20,492 bases of DNA from IMG/VR virus record IMGVR_UViG_3300009154_000352, positions 1 through 20,492 of that record; one strand, 5' to 3'. This document shows, in pieces, positions 1 to 7,044 of the stretch. Numbering within the stretch: position 1 is the stretch's first letter; each line of letters starts with the position of its first letter. Below the pieces are notes generated by a model. It searched no databases and was not told the origin of the DNA. It saw only the letters and a program-made list of their open reading frames with translations. Source of the stretch: a virus. Both the position numbers and the translations under genes were made by a program.

Positions 1-1071
1 ATCCCCGACATTGCCACCAAGGAGGTTGCTCCTGCCCCTGTGGGAGTTGATGTGGTTCCAGAGCAGAGCGTGAATGACTTCCTAAAGGCTATTGAGAGCA
101 AGAAGAATACTGGCCCTGTGGAGGATGTGAAGGAATCTGCCCAGACTAGCCAGAGTAGTTCCGCAGATAGCTTGGATATTTCCGACTTGGATCTTTCCAA
201 AGATCCCGAACCCGTCGTGGAAGAGAAGCCTAAGAAGAAGAGCAAGGACGATAACTTTGCAGAGCTTCGTAAGAAAGCAGAGGCGGCAGAGCTTGAGATC
301 AAGACCCGTGATGAGAAGCTCGCTGAATACCAGAAGAGGGCAGAGGAGCTTGAGAGGAGGGCAGAGGAGTTTGAGGCAGAGCTTGAGAGGACTGCCTTTG
401 AGCGTAGCCCCAAGTTTAGGGAGAAGTTCCAGCTTCCCTATGAGGAGGCGATCCAAAGGGCTACTGACTGGGCAAAGGAATATGCCGATGATCCTGCCAT
501 TGCAGAGAAGGCCATGTCCTTGAGGGGCAAGGAGCGCATTGAGTTCATTGACGAGAACTTCGGGGGAGGGGCGGCATCTGCCCAATTCCTATCCCTCATC
601 AATGAAGCTGATGGGCGGCGTGGGGCGTTGGAGGGGGCTATGACCAATCATAAGGAGACTGCTTCTGTGCTTGTGCAGGAGGAGGAGAAGGGTCGCCAGC
701 AGACCACGGACAAGATCAACAAAACCTTTGATCGAGTTTATCAGCATCTCTCCAACAAGAGTGAGTTTTTCAGAAAGGGAGATAACGAGGATCACAACAA
801 GATGGTGGATGAGCGTGTCAGCGCGGCAAAGAATATCATTCATGGGACTGCTTCCGAGAATGACATGATGGTTGCTCCATTCCTTGCTGTGATTGCCAAG
901 GATGCGGTGGCAGAGAATGCCAAGCTGAAGGCAGAGCTTGCCAAGTATAAGGCTAGGGCGGCGCAAGATGCTTCGGTTAGCCCTTCCCCAAGGCGAGGCA
1001 CTAGCGACATCAACGAGACTACAGGCAAGCCCAAGGGGGCAATGGACTCGATCCGATCCTACTTCCGATAA
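1..1071 (+). CDS. Probable scaffolding-like virion assembly protein, 5' partial
   Basis: The frame is open from the first base and ends at TAA 1069-1071, so the true start lies outside the window. The visible part has an acidic disordered N-terminal stretch, then a Lys/Glu/Ala-rich heptad-like coiled coil (about bases 240-400), a more globular middle, and a second Ala/Lys/Glu helix (about 880-960). It ends in a basic tail finishing SIRSYFR. High charge, long coiled coils, no enzyme motif and a place directly before the large terminase fit a phage scaffolding or head-assembly protein. That role is inferred from position and composition, not from a recognised domain. The next gene, terL, begins at the base after the stop and in the same frame, so the two are almost certainly co-transcribed. 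Other possible roles are a capsid-associated or portal-adjacent accessory protein. Confidence 0.8.
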   Translation: MPDIATKEVAPAPVGVDVVPEQSVNDFLKAIESKKNTGPVEDVKESAQTSQSSSADSLDISDLDLSKDPEPVVEEKPKKKSKDDNFAELRKKAEAAELEIKTRDEKLAEYQKRAEELERRAEEFEAELERTAFERSPKFREKFQLPYEEAIQRATDWAKEYADDPAIAEKAMSLRGKERIEFIDENFGGGAASAQFLSLINEADGRRGALEGAMTNHKETASVLVQEEEKGRQQTTDKINKTFDRVYQHLSNKSEFFRKGDNEDHNKMVDERVSAAKNIIHGTASENDMMVAPFLAVIAKDAVAENAKLKAELAKYKARAAQDASVSPSPRRGTSDINETTGKPKGAMDSIRSYFR

Positions 1072-2763
1072 GTGAAGCTCCAGACCTACGGGCTGGATCT
1101 ATCTGGATTCCCAAAGGCGACTCAACTTGAGATTGAGTTGCTGATGGTCAAAGATCCTGACCCAAGTCGTTTTAGCGGCTTGAGTCGGGGTCAGCATATC
1201 AAGCATATCATTGGTATGCTCTGGCCTGATGTGATGACCAGATGGAATGATTGGAACGAGCTTGCATTGTGGGCGTGGACAACCTACGACGAGATAGGAG
1301 TGACAGGATGTGCGGCGGCTGGAAAGACCTTCACATTTACCTTGCTCTCCCTTGTCGAGTTTCTGGCGTGTCCTATGGGAACTCGTATTGCCCTCACTAG
1401 CACGACTGTACCATCGTTGAGGGGGCGCATCTGGGCAGAGATGATGAAGTTTGTGAGGCCAGTATATCCTTTGTTTGGGTTGAATGTAGTAGACTCGCAG
1501 ACAAAGATTCAGTTCCAGAAAGGAGATGATAGGGCGGCAATCATTGCCCTTGCCGTTGATAGTGGGGCGATTGAGCAAGCCGTGGGTAAGTTGCAGGGCG
1601 TTCACATACCGAGAGTAGTGATCGTTGCTGACGAGGCGGCACAGACCAATCCTGCCATCTTCTCTGCCAGGGCGAACCTTGAAGTAGGAACGGACTTCTA
1701 TCGCTTCATCGCCATTGCCAACGCATCATCGCAGTTTGATCCTCATGGGCTATTCTGCGAACCCAAGATGGGATGGGGGTCTATTCAAGACGATGACGAG
1801 TTTTGGGAAACCAAGACAGGAGTGTGCGTGAGGTTTGATGGACTGAAGTCTCCGAACGTGAAGGCTGGTCGCCTCATCTATCCCTATCTGTTTGGACAAG
1901 AGAATATCGACACCATCAAGAAGAACTTTGGAGAAGGATCGCTAGAATGGAATAGTTATTGTAGGGGAATGTGGAGCAAGAGTGGAGCTAGAAACACAAT
2001 CCTTGACCAAGCCATGATTAACGAGGGCCGCGCCCGTGAGAGCGTAACATGGGCGGGAGGTAACATAAAGCAGATTGCGGCTCTTGACCCTGCCTTCACC
2101 ACGGACGGAGACGATTGTATCTTGCGGTTTGCCAAGGTAGGGAAGGCTCTGGACGGGGATTTGATTATTGAGTGCGGCGACATTGTGAGGTTGCAGTTGC
2201 AGGAGAGTGAGAACTACCCGTTGTTCTATCAAGTCGCAGATCAGACTATTGCGGAGCTAACGAGACGCAGTATCCTGCCAGAGGACTTTGCCATTGACGC
2301 TACTGGTGCTGGAGCAGGAATTGCCGACATCATCTCTCAACGCTGGCAGACGGGGTTTGTGAGGGTGAGCTTTGGAGGAGGAGCTACCGACCATCCAATC
2401 TCGATTGAGGATGATCGCCCTGCCAAGCAAGTCTACGCCAATCGCGTCAGTCAACTCTGGGGGCAGATACGCACGATCATCATGGCAGGGCGTATGCGCG
2501 GCCTAGATGACCAGACAAGCAGGGAGCTATGCGCTCGTATCTACACGCTGAAGAACGAGAGGATGCTCCTTGAGAGCAAGAAGGATTTGAAGAAGCGCAC
2601 AAAGGGAAACTCGCCTGACAGGGCAGATGCCTTGGCGTTGCTCGTTGAAGTCATGGTCACGAACTGGGGGCTTGGGAATAGCGTGGGAAGCCTCGCAGAC
2701 TCCGATGAAGACTGGGATTCCTTTGTGTCGCAGAACACGTTTGATGCCGATTACGAGGGCTGA
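1072..2763 (+). CDS. terL: Terminase large subunit (ATPase and nuclease)
   Basis: 563 aa, a usual length for a phage large terminase, the motor that cuts concatemeric DNA and pumps it into the prohead. A Walker A motif lies at residues 79-86 (GCAAAGKT). A Walker B with its catalytic acid is at 182-189 (VVIVADEA). The C-terminal RNase H-like nuclease shows the expected spaced acids: D339 in AALDPAF, D409 in FAIDATGAG, and D516/D519 in SPDRADAL. The C-terminus is acidic. The start is GTG 1072, immediately after the preceding TAA and in the same frame. No start further upstream is possible, and the next ATG (1144) would remove part of the N-terminal domain. No SD is visible, so translational coupling to the gene before is likely. 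Assignment is firm from the motif set. Which packaging type (cos, pac or repeats) it serves cannot be told. Confidence 0.95.
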   Translation: MKLQTYGLDLSGFPKATQLEIELLMVKDPDPSRFSGLSRGQHIKHIIGMLWPDVMTRWNDWNELALWAWTTYDEIGVTGCAAAGKTFTFTLLSLVEFLACPMGTRIALTSTTVPSLRGRIWAEMMKFVRPVYPLFGLNVVDSQTKIQFQKGDDRAAIIALAVDSGAIEQAVGKLQGVHIPRVVIVADEAAQTNPAIFSARANLEVGTDFYRFIAIANASSQFDPHGLFCEPKMGWGSIQDDDEFWETKTGVCVRFDGLKSPNVKAGRLIYPYLFGQENIDTIKKNFGEGSLEWNSYCRGMWSKSGARNTILDQAMINEGRARESVTWAGGNIKQIAALDPAFTTDGDDCILRFAKVGKALDGDLIIECGDIVRLQLQESENYPLFYQVADQTIAELTRRSILPEDFAIDATGAGAGIADIISQRWQTGFVRVSFGGGATDHPISIEDDRPAKQVYANRVSQLWGQIRTIIMAGRMRGLDDQTSRELCARIYTLKNERMLLESKKDLKKRTKGNSPDRADALALLVEVMVTNWGLGNSVGSLADSDEDWDSFVSQNTFDADYEG

Positions 2764-2856
2764 AAAATTTCTTAAAAAAATGCTTGTGCTGTGGTGAGGG
2801 CGTGATAAGGATAAGGGCGAACCAGAGGCAATGGCCTCGCAACCAACAAAAAAACA

Positions 2857-2961
2857 ATGAAAGTAAAGTTCCTTGGGGCCGAATGCGATGTCGTGTTTGG
2901 CGAGTACGAGAACGGACGCACCGCGATACGACTCAGATTGCAGACCAGATCCGCATCCTAG
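2857..2961 (+). CDS. Short protein of 34 aa, possibly truncated
   Basis: ATG 2857 opens a short frame starting MKVKFLGAECDVVFGEYENG and ending at TAG 2959-2961. The sequence has the alternating hydrophobic pattern of a small beta-rich domain (VKFLG, DVVFGEY, TAIRL) and then stops abruptly. This looks like the first half of a longer protein. The leader before the ATG is A/C-rich (AACCAACAAAAAAACA) with no SD, the same type of leader seen at several other gene starts here. It is the first ORF after terL, following a gap of about 90 bases that could hold a promoter. A second frame, 2883-3047, overlaps it and carries on where this one stops. The two may be separate overlapping genes or one gene joined by a frameshift. 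No function is recognised. Confidence 0.4.
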   Translation: MKVKFLGAECDVVFGEYENGRTAIRLRLQTRSAS

Positions 2962-3047
2962 AGCTAGAAGTAAGATTACTTTGCGAGAGATTAGATGCCG
3001 CAGAGAAGCAGAACCAACACTACAAAAAAGCCATTGAATCACTATGA
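2883..3047 (+). CDS. Small coiled-coil protein (54 aa)
   Basis: Frame with ATG 2883 ending at TGA 3045-3047. The last 40 residues (from TTQIADQIRILELEVRLL to KKAIESL) form a clear amphipathic coiled coil with leucine/isoleucine heptads. The first 14 residues are Arg/Cys-rich and look like out-of-frame sequence, because they lie over the 2857 ORF. The true N-terminus is therefore unsure: a non-ATG start or entry by frameshift from the 2857 frame are both possible. The stop overlaps the ATG of the next gene (3044) as ATGA, which argues that this frame is really translated and coupled downstream. Function unknown. Small coiled-coil proteins of this kind are common in phage early operons. Confidence 0.45.
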   Translation: MRCRVWRVRERTHRDTTQIADQIRILELEVRLLCERLDAAEKQNQHYKKAIESL

Positions 3048-3193
3048 AACCATTCAGAGTCATGCATGCCTGTAGCAACTGCGGGGCAGAGTTTGAAATC
3101 ATCGTAGATCCTTTTGAGGAATCTTGCGAACAAAGTGAGTGCGAGTGCGGTCGTGAGATTGCATATGATGATTACGAGGACTACGCAGAATGA
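3044..3193 (+). CDS. Small zinc-ribbon-like protein (49 aa)
   Basis: ATG 3044 overlaps the previous stop (ATGA), and the TGA 3191-3193 overlaps the ATG of the methyltransferase gene in the same way. The protein begins MKPFRVMHACSNCGAEFEI. Its cysteines are C10 and C13 as a CSNC knuckle, then C28, C34 and C36 (SECECG). Two paired cysteine knuckles about 20 residues apart suggest a zinc ribbon, although the second knuckle is CxC rather than CxxC. The tail is very acidic (YDDYEDYAE). Small zinc ribbons of this kind are common in phage operons and usually bind nucleic acid or a partner protein. The specific role is unknown. Tight coupling to the methyltransferase and nuclease genes suggests co-expression. 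Confidence 0.75.
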   Translation: MKPFRVMHACSNCGAEFEIIVDPFEESCEQSECECGREIAYDDYEDYAE

Positions 3194-4560
3194 ACCATGT
3201 GGATACTACCTCGCCCATTACACACATCAGCCTTTGTGCAGGATACGGAGGCATTGATATCGGACTTGCAAGAGCAATCCCAGATCTACGCACAATCGCT
3301 TTTAGTGAGATCGAAGCCTTCGCCTGTGCGAACTTGGTTAGCAAAATGGAGGCGGGACTCTTGGACTGCGCTCCTATCTGGACGGATCTTAAAACATTCC
3401 CTTGGGATGAATTTCTTGGAAAGGTGGACATCATCTCTGGAGGCTTCCCTTGCCAGCCATTCAGTTGTGCAGGAAAGCGAAATGGAGATGAAGATCCCCG
3501 CCATCTCTTCCCCTACATTCTGGACGGCATTAGAAGGAGCAGACCTTCCATTGTTTTCCTTGAGAATGTTGAAGGAATCATCTCCTCCAAACTCAATGGA
3601 GAAGGATGGAATGATCCAGCAGGAACGCCAGTTTTACTCCATGTCCTCCGAGAGTTGGAAAGAGTGGGTTACAAAGCAACGGCAGGAGTATTTAGCGCGA
3701 GTGAAGTCGGCGCACCTCACCAGAGGAAGCGGGTCTTCATCATGGCCCACCGCAAATGCGAGGGATTGGAAGGATGGAGACGCATCTTGCAACCAGAGAG
3801 CCTTGAATGCCGGTCATCAAAACACTCTAGCGAGGGCGGCAACTTGCTGGTCAACTCCATCAACAATGTCGGGAGCTATGTATGCAGAGAGCAATGCTCA
3901 CAAAAGGAACAGTCCATCATTAGCAACGCAAGCAACTTGGCCTACCCCTTGTGTAGCGGAAGCGGAGAAGATCAGCAACCGACCGAATTACGGACAGCTT
4001 GGATTGAGCAATCATCCAGAAGTTCACGGGTATCAAGTGAATCGACCCAAAGGAGAGAAGTCACGATCTGGCCTAGCCGACCAGGGCAACCGCAATACGA
4101 GTGGGAGCCGCCAAGGGTCGTGGGCAACGCCAATGGCGTGGAAAGAAGGGGAGCAACCAACATTCCGAGGAGTCAGGGAGAGCGGTCAACCGATTCAATC
4201 CGACTTGAGAGCGCAAGTGAAACAAACATGGGCAACTCCCAACGCATTCGACTGGAATCAACCAGAGACAAGGGAGCAATGGGAAAAGAGAGCGGCAACC
4301 CAAGCACAGAAGGGAGTGAACTTGCATCTGCCATTGAAGAGTCAAGTTACCCCAGAATCGCTGAATGCAAAGCTGAACCCTCGTTGGGTGGAAACCTTAA
4401 TGGGACTTCCAATTGGATGGGTCATGCCGAGTTGTATGTCTCCTGTGACAATCGAACTGATGAACTCCGACTCCTTGGAAATGGAGTAGTACCTGACACA
4501 GCAACAATAGCATTTAAAACTCTCATAGGACAATTAACCAACAACAAAACACAAAAATGA
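3190..4560 (+). CDS. DNA (cytosine-5) methyltransferase
   Basis: 456 aa. All key C5-MTase motifs are present: motif I SLCAGYGGIDIGL (residues 14-26, SAM binding), motif IV GGFPCQPFS (84-92, catalytic C88), motif VI ENVEG (125-129), motif VIII QRKRVFI (178-184) and motif X GNGVVP (430-435). It transfers a methyl group from SAM to cytosine C5. In a phage this usually protects the genome from host restriction. The target-recognition region between motifs VIII and X (about 190-425) is unusual: hydrophilic, rich in Ser/Glu/Arg/Asn, and built around repeated short units such as IMAH, LVNS, LAYP, VGNAN and MGNS. This is also the stretch in which a second frame (3197-4489) stays open and looks protein-like. 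The start is ATG 3190, coupled to the previous stop. The stop overlaps ATG 4557. No partner restriction enzyme is seen, so it is probably a solitary methyltransferase. Confidence 0.93.
   Translation: MNHVDTTSPITHISLCAGYGGIDIGLARAIPDLRTIAFSEIEAFACANLVSKMEAGLLDCAPIWTDLKTFPWDEFLGKVDIISGGFPCQPFSCAGKRNGDEDPRHLFPYILDGIRRSRPSIVFLENVEGIISSKLNGEGWNDPAGTPVLLHVLRELERVGYKATAGVFSASEVGAPHQRKRVFIMAHRKCEGLEGWRRILQPESLECRSSKHSSEGGNLLVNSINNVGSYVCREQCSQKEQSIISNASNLAYPLCSGSGEDQQPTELRTAWIEQSSRSSRVSSESTQRREVTIWPSRPGQPQYEWEPPRVVGNANGVERRGATNIPRSQGERSTDSIRLESASETNMGNSQRIRLESTRDKGAMGKESGNPSTEGSELASAIEESSYPRIAECKAEPSLGGNLNGTSNWMGHAELYVSCDNRTDELRLLGNGVVPDTATIAFKTLIGQLTNNKTQK
3197..4489 (+). CDS. Overlapping second-frame ORF inside the methyltransferase gene (WPTP-repeat protein)
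   Basis: A 430-codon frame lies entirely within the methyltransferase gene, shifted by +1; its first ATG is 7 bases after the methyltransferase ATG. It does not look like a random shadow. A tryptophan module recurs at W183 (SWPTANARDW), W218 (CWSTPSTM), W248 (TWPTPC), W309 (SWATPMAW) and W345 (TWATPNAFDW). The end reads LNPRWVETLMGLPIGW (393-408). From memory, proteins with WPTPTA repeats and an LNPxWVEWLMGFPxGW ending are common in phages beside or overlapping C5-MTases, usually annotated hypothetical or as methyltransferase. I could not verify this by search. The true start is uncertain: the first 100 or so residues lie over the catalytic methyltransferase motifs and are less convincing. 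The frame may encode an alternative or frameshifted target-recognition region, an independent protein, or nothing. Confidence 0.5.
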   Translation: MWILPRPLHTSAFVQDTEALISDLQEQSQIYAQSLLVRSKPSPVRTWLAKWRRDSWTALLSGRILKHSLGMNFLERWTSSLEASLASHSVVQESEMEMKIPAISSPTFWTALEGADLPLFSLRMLKESSPPNSMEKDGMIQQERQFYSMSSESWKEWVTKQRQEYLARVKSAHLTRGSGSSSWPTANARDWKDGDASCNQRALNAGHQNTLARAATCWSTPSTMSGAMYAESNAHKRNSPSLATQATWPTPCVAEAEKISNRPNYGQLGLSNHPEVHGYQVNRPKGEKSRSGLADQGNRNTSGSRQGSWATPMAWKEGEQPTFRGVRESGQPIQSDLRAQVKQTWATPNAFDWNQPETREQWEKRAATQAQKGVNLHLPLKSQVTPESLNAKLNPRWVETLMGLPIGWVMPSCMSPVTIELMNSDSLEME

Positions 4561-5252
4561 ACTCAGTAAAACTAGACCGACACAAAGAGCATCAGAAGTA
4601 TCACTTGTCCGATGGAACGCAAGTCCCTGGAGGATCTACGATCAGCAAGATCGGAGACGATGCAGGGGCATTGATCCATTGGGCTTGGAAACTAGGTTGC
4701 GAGGGCAAGAACTACCGAGACGTGAGTAAGGAGGCTTGCGACATTGGTACGCTGGCTCACTTTTATGTTGAGGCATTCTTGAATGGATTTGTCGCAGACC
4801 TGTCTGACTACACGCAGGAAGAGAGAGAGAAGGCTCTTGTGTGCTACCACAAGTTTTTGGAATGGTGGGAGACGCAAGACCTTGAGGTAGTTGCCACGGA
4901 GATTCAGCTTGTGAATGAGCAATATCGCTACGGAGGAACGATTGACCTTATCGCCAAGCGCAAGAATGGGGATCACGTTCTCCTCGACTTCAAGACCAGT
5001 AAGAAAATCTCGGAGAGCTACTGGAGGCAATGCGCGGGTTATGCCCAGCTATACAATGTGGTTACTCCTTTCCATCACATTCAAGAACACGCGATTGTCC
5101 GTATCGGCAAGGAAGAGGAGGGAGATTTTGAGGTGGTGTGGCGAGAAGACCTTTCAAAGGAATGGAATGTATTCCAAAAGCAAGTGGATCTCTATTGGGC
5201 GATGAAGGCCGCGAAGCCAGAACCAAAGCCTCGTGGGAGGAAGAAGAAATGA
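4557..5252 (+). CDS. PD-(D/E)XK nuclease (RecB/Cas4-like exonuclease family)
   Basis: 231 aa. The RecB-type core is clear: H68 in GTLAHFYVEAFL, E115 in ATEIQL, D130 in YGGTIDLI, D144-x-K146 in VLLDFKTSK, and a following QxxxY helix (Q158, Y162 in QCAGYAQLYN). This arrangement is that of phage and Cas4/RecB exonucleases that process DNA ends in replication or recombination using a divalent metal. There are no cysteines placed like a Cas4 iron-sulfur cluster. The tail is Lys/Pro/Arg-rich (KPEPKPRGRKKK), probably DNA-binding. ATG 4557 overlaps the methyltransferase stop as ATGA. The preceding bases are A/C-rich with no SD. Its own stop overlaps the next ATG at 5249. The likely job is phage replication or recombination together with the helicase downstream. 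Confidence 0.88.
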   Translation: MNSVKLDRHKEHQKYHLSDGTQVPGGSTISKIGDDAGALIHWAWKLGCEGKNYRDVSKEACDIGTLAHFYVEAFLNGFVADLSDYTQEEREKALVCYHKFLEWWETQDLEVVATEIQLVNEQYRYGGTIDLIAKRKNGDHVLLDFKTSKKISESYWRQCAGYAQLYNVVTPFHHIQEHAIVRIGKEEEGDFEVVWREDLSKEWNVFQKQVDLYWAMKAAKPEPKPRGRKKK

Positions 5253-5494
5253 AAACCGACTTCAATAAAATAGAGGCGATAGATTCTCTCAATTATGCTT
5301 TGTCTCTTATTCCTAAACAAGAAAGGTATGCCATCGTTTGCCATATGATTTTAGGATTCACATTAGAAGAGATCGGAAAAACCCTTGGTTTAAGTAGATG
5401 CAGGATTATGCAAATTGAGGCTAGAGGAATGCGAAGGTTGCGGCATCCAGAGCGGCTTAAATATGTGCAGGAAGCATTGGAGGCAATATCGTGA
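5249..5494 (+). CDS. Sigma-70 region 4-like HTH protein (81 aa)
   Basis: Starts at ATG 5249, which overlaps the nuclease stop. A longer reading with an upstream start would overlap the nuclease gene and has no support. Residues 18-70 match sigma region 4: ALSLIPKQERYAIVCHMILG, then a helix-turn-helix with FTLEEIGKTLGLSRCRIMQI, then EARGMRRLRHP. Region 4 of sigma factors contacts the -35 promoter element and the RNA polymerase flap. There is no region 2, so it cannot be a full sigma factor. It could be a sigma-like transcription activator or appropriator for phage middle or late genes, or simply an HTH DNA-binding protein. It lies between the nuclease and helicase genes and shares a GTGA overlap with the helicase start. 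Confidence 0.82.
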   Translation: MKTDFNKIEAIDSLNYALSLIPKQERYAIVCHMILGFTLEEIGKTLGLSRCRIMQIEARGMRRLRHPERLKYVQEALEAIS

Positions 5495-6780
5495 GCCTAC
5501 CAGCCAACCTAGACGCAGAGAGAGCATTCCTTTCCTCTGCCCTTCAGAATCCCTCCATACTCGACATACACGCCGATCACCTCAAGCCCGCGCTCTTCCA
5601 CCACCCTGCCCATAAAACGCTGTTTAAGGGGCTTTTAGAGCTATGGAAGGCTGGGTCTGGCGTTGACCTTGTGACTATATCCGAGTGGCTAGAGAAGCAT
5701 CACGAAATGGAAAATTGCGGTGGCCCTGCCGAGGTTGCCGCTATATACTCGTTTGTTCCAACCTCTCAACTCCATGAGGAATACTTTACAACGATCCGCT
5801 ACTACCATACTGCCCGACTCGCTATTGCAGGGGCAGAGCGCATTATTGACTCAGCAAGGAATCCTGTGGTGAACGGGGAACTCTCCGAGACTGTGCAGAA
5901 GGCTCTTGTATCCATTGCGGCTGAAGCTGAGTCGGGCACGAAGATTGAGTCTATTGGGGAGGCGGCGACTCGTCGAGTCAATGAATATGAGGAGATGGTC
6001 AAGAATAAAGGGAAGCTCATGGGACTCACCTATGGCTTCCCTGCTCTTGACGAGCATACTGGAGGCATGAGGCCAGGCCAACTGATCGTATTGGGCGCAC
6101 CAACCAAGGGGGGAAAAACTGCCCTTGCCCTCAACATCGCCCAACGAACTGCTGACGCTGGGAACCCTGTGGGCATTTTCAGTCTGGAAATGGGGGCTGG
6201 TGAATTGATCGATAGGATGGTGGCATCTGTGACTGGAACTGACATCAGCATTTTAACAAAATCCCCTACAAGGCAAGAGATGGACAAGGTTACTTTTGGG
6301 GTATCTCAAGTTGCAAAACTCCCAATCTGGATCAGGGATGAGTCATCAATCAATCCTCTGCAAATCATGGCGGCGGCGCGGCGAATGGTGGCAACGCATG
6401 GAGTCAAGCTGATTGTCTTTGACTATATCCAACTTGCCATGCCGACCAATGCCAAGGAGTCTAGGGAGCGTCAGGTGGCAGAAGTGAGTCGATGCCTCAA
6501 GCTCGTAGCTAAGGAGTTAGGCATCACGATTATAGGATTGTGCCAACTCAACAGGAATGGAACGGCCCGTGAGTCTGACGCAATCCAGCACGACTGCGAC
6601 CTTTTCTATGTCATCCGCTACCAAGAGCAGGATGAGAAAAAGACCCTTCAGCACGATGAGCAGGGATATTTCCTTGACATTCGATTAGCAAGAAATTGTA
6701 GTAGAACCTCTTTCCCGTTATCATTCGAGCCGCAATATCTGCGGTTTGTGGAACGGGAGATCAACACCAAAACGAAATGA
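5491..6780 (+). CDS. dnaB: Replicative DNA helicase, DnaB family
   Basis: 429 aa, GTG start at 5491 overlapping the previous TGA. An N-terminal DnaB-type helical domain (LDAERAFLSSAL, then LFHHPAHKTLF) is followed by a RecA-like ATPase domain: TYGFPALDEHTGGMRPGQL, Walker A GAPTKGGKT at 202-210, SLEM at 231-234, Walker B LIVFDYIQL with D311, the ESRERQ motif near 323-328, and CQLNRNG at 351-357. The arginine-finger region near the C-terminus is present but altered (RLARNCSRTSFPL). The enzyme is expected to form a hexameric ring that unwinds DNA at the phage fork using ATP. No primase domain is visible, so a host or separate phage primase is needed. Its stop overlaps ATG 6777 of the SSB-like gene, consistent with co-production of fork proteins. 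Confidence 0.95.
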   Translation: MSLPANLDAERAFLSSALQNPSILDIHADHLKPALFHHPAHKTLFKGLLELWKAGSGVDLVTISEWLEKHHEMENCGGPAEVAAIYSFVPTSQLHEEYFTTIRYYHTARLAIAGAERIIDSARNPVVNGELSETVQKALVSIAAEAESGTKIESIGEAATRRVNEYEEMVKNKGKLMGLTYGFPALDEHTGGMRPGQLIVLGAPTKGGKTALALNIAQRTADAGNPVGIFSLEMGAGELIDRMVASVTGTDISILTKSPTRQEMDKVTFGVSQVAKLPIWIRDESSINPLQIMAAARRMVATHGVKLIVFDYIQLAMPTNAKESRERQVAEVSRCLKLVAKELGITIIGLCQLNRNGTARESDAIQHDCDLFYVIRYQEQDEKKTLQHDEQGYFLDIRLARNCSRTSFPLSFEPQYLRFVEREINTKTK

Positions 6781-7043
6781 ACGAAAAGAAATACGACAAT
6801 AGGAACAGCTTTGTATTGTTCCCAAAGCACAACGCAAACCCCAAGGCTCCCACCCATACAGGAACCTACACGGACGGAGAAAATAAAGAGTGGGAGATCA
6901 GCGCATGGACGAAGACCAGCAAGAACGGAGGCGAGTTTTTTACTGGAAAAATCAGCGAGAAGCGCGAGCGCAAGGCTTTCACTCCTCACGACAAGGCGAA
7001 GGGCAATGCATACCAGCCTCAAGACGAGGATATTGATTTTTAA
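6777..7043 (+). CDS. Small protein with SSB-like acidic tip, possibly OB-fold (DUF736-like)
   Basis: 88 aa, coupled to the helicase by ATGA. The pattern NSFVLFPKHN, then GTYTDGENKEWEISAWTKTS and GEFFTGKIS looks like a compact beta-barrel of the kind found in small phage proteins I associate with DUF736. The last residues are QPQDEDIDF, very close to the conserved acidic-aromatic tip of bacterial SSB proteins (DDDIPF in E. coli). That tip recruits replication and repair partners. The basic middle (EKRERKAFTPHDKAKG) could act as a linker. Adjacent to the helicase gene, a role as phage single-stranded DNA-binding or helicase-loading protein is a fair inference. Fold assignment is uncertain; the tip is directly visible. 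Confidence 0.8.
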   Translation: MNEKKYDNRNSFVLFPKHNANPKAPTHTGTYTDGENKEWEISAWTKTSKNGGEFFTGKISEKRERKAFTPHDKAKGNAYQPQDEDIDF

Positions 7044-7044
7044 T

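Noticed and set aside
2784-2812. Promoter TTGTGC with 17-base spacer to AAGGAT before the replication operon
   Set aside because: The match to a -10 box is poor. The gap is a sensible place for a promoter, but the sequence does not support a specific call.
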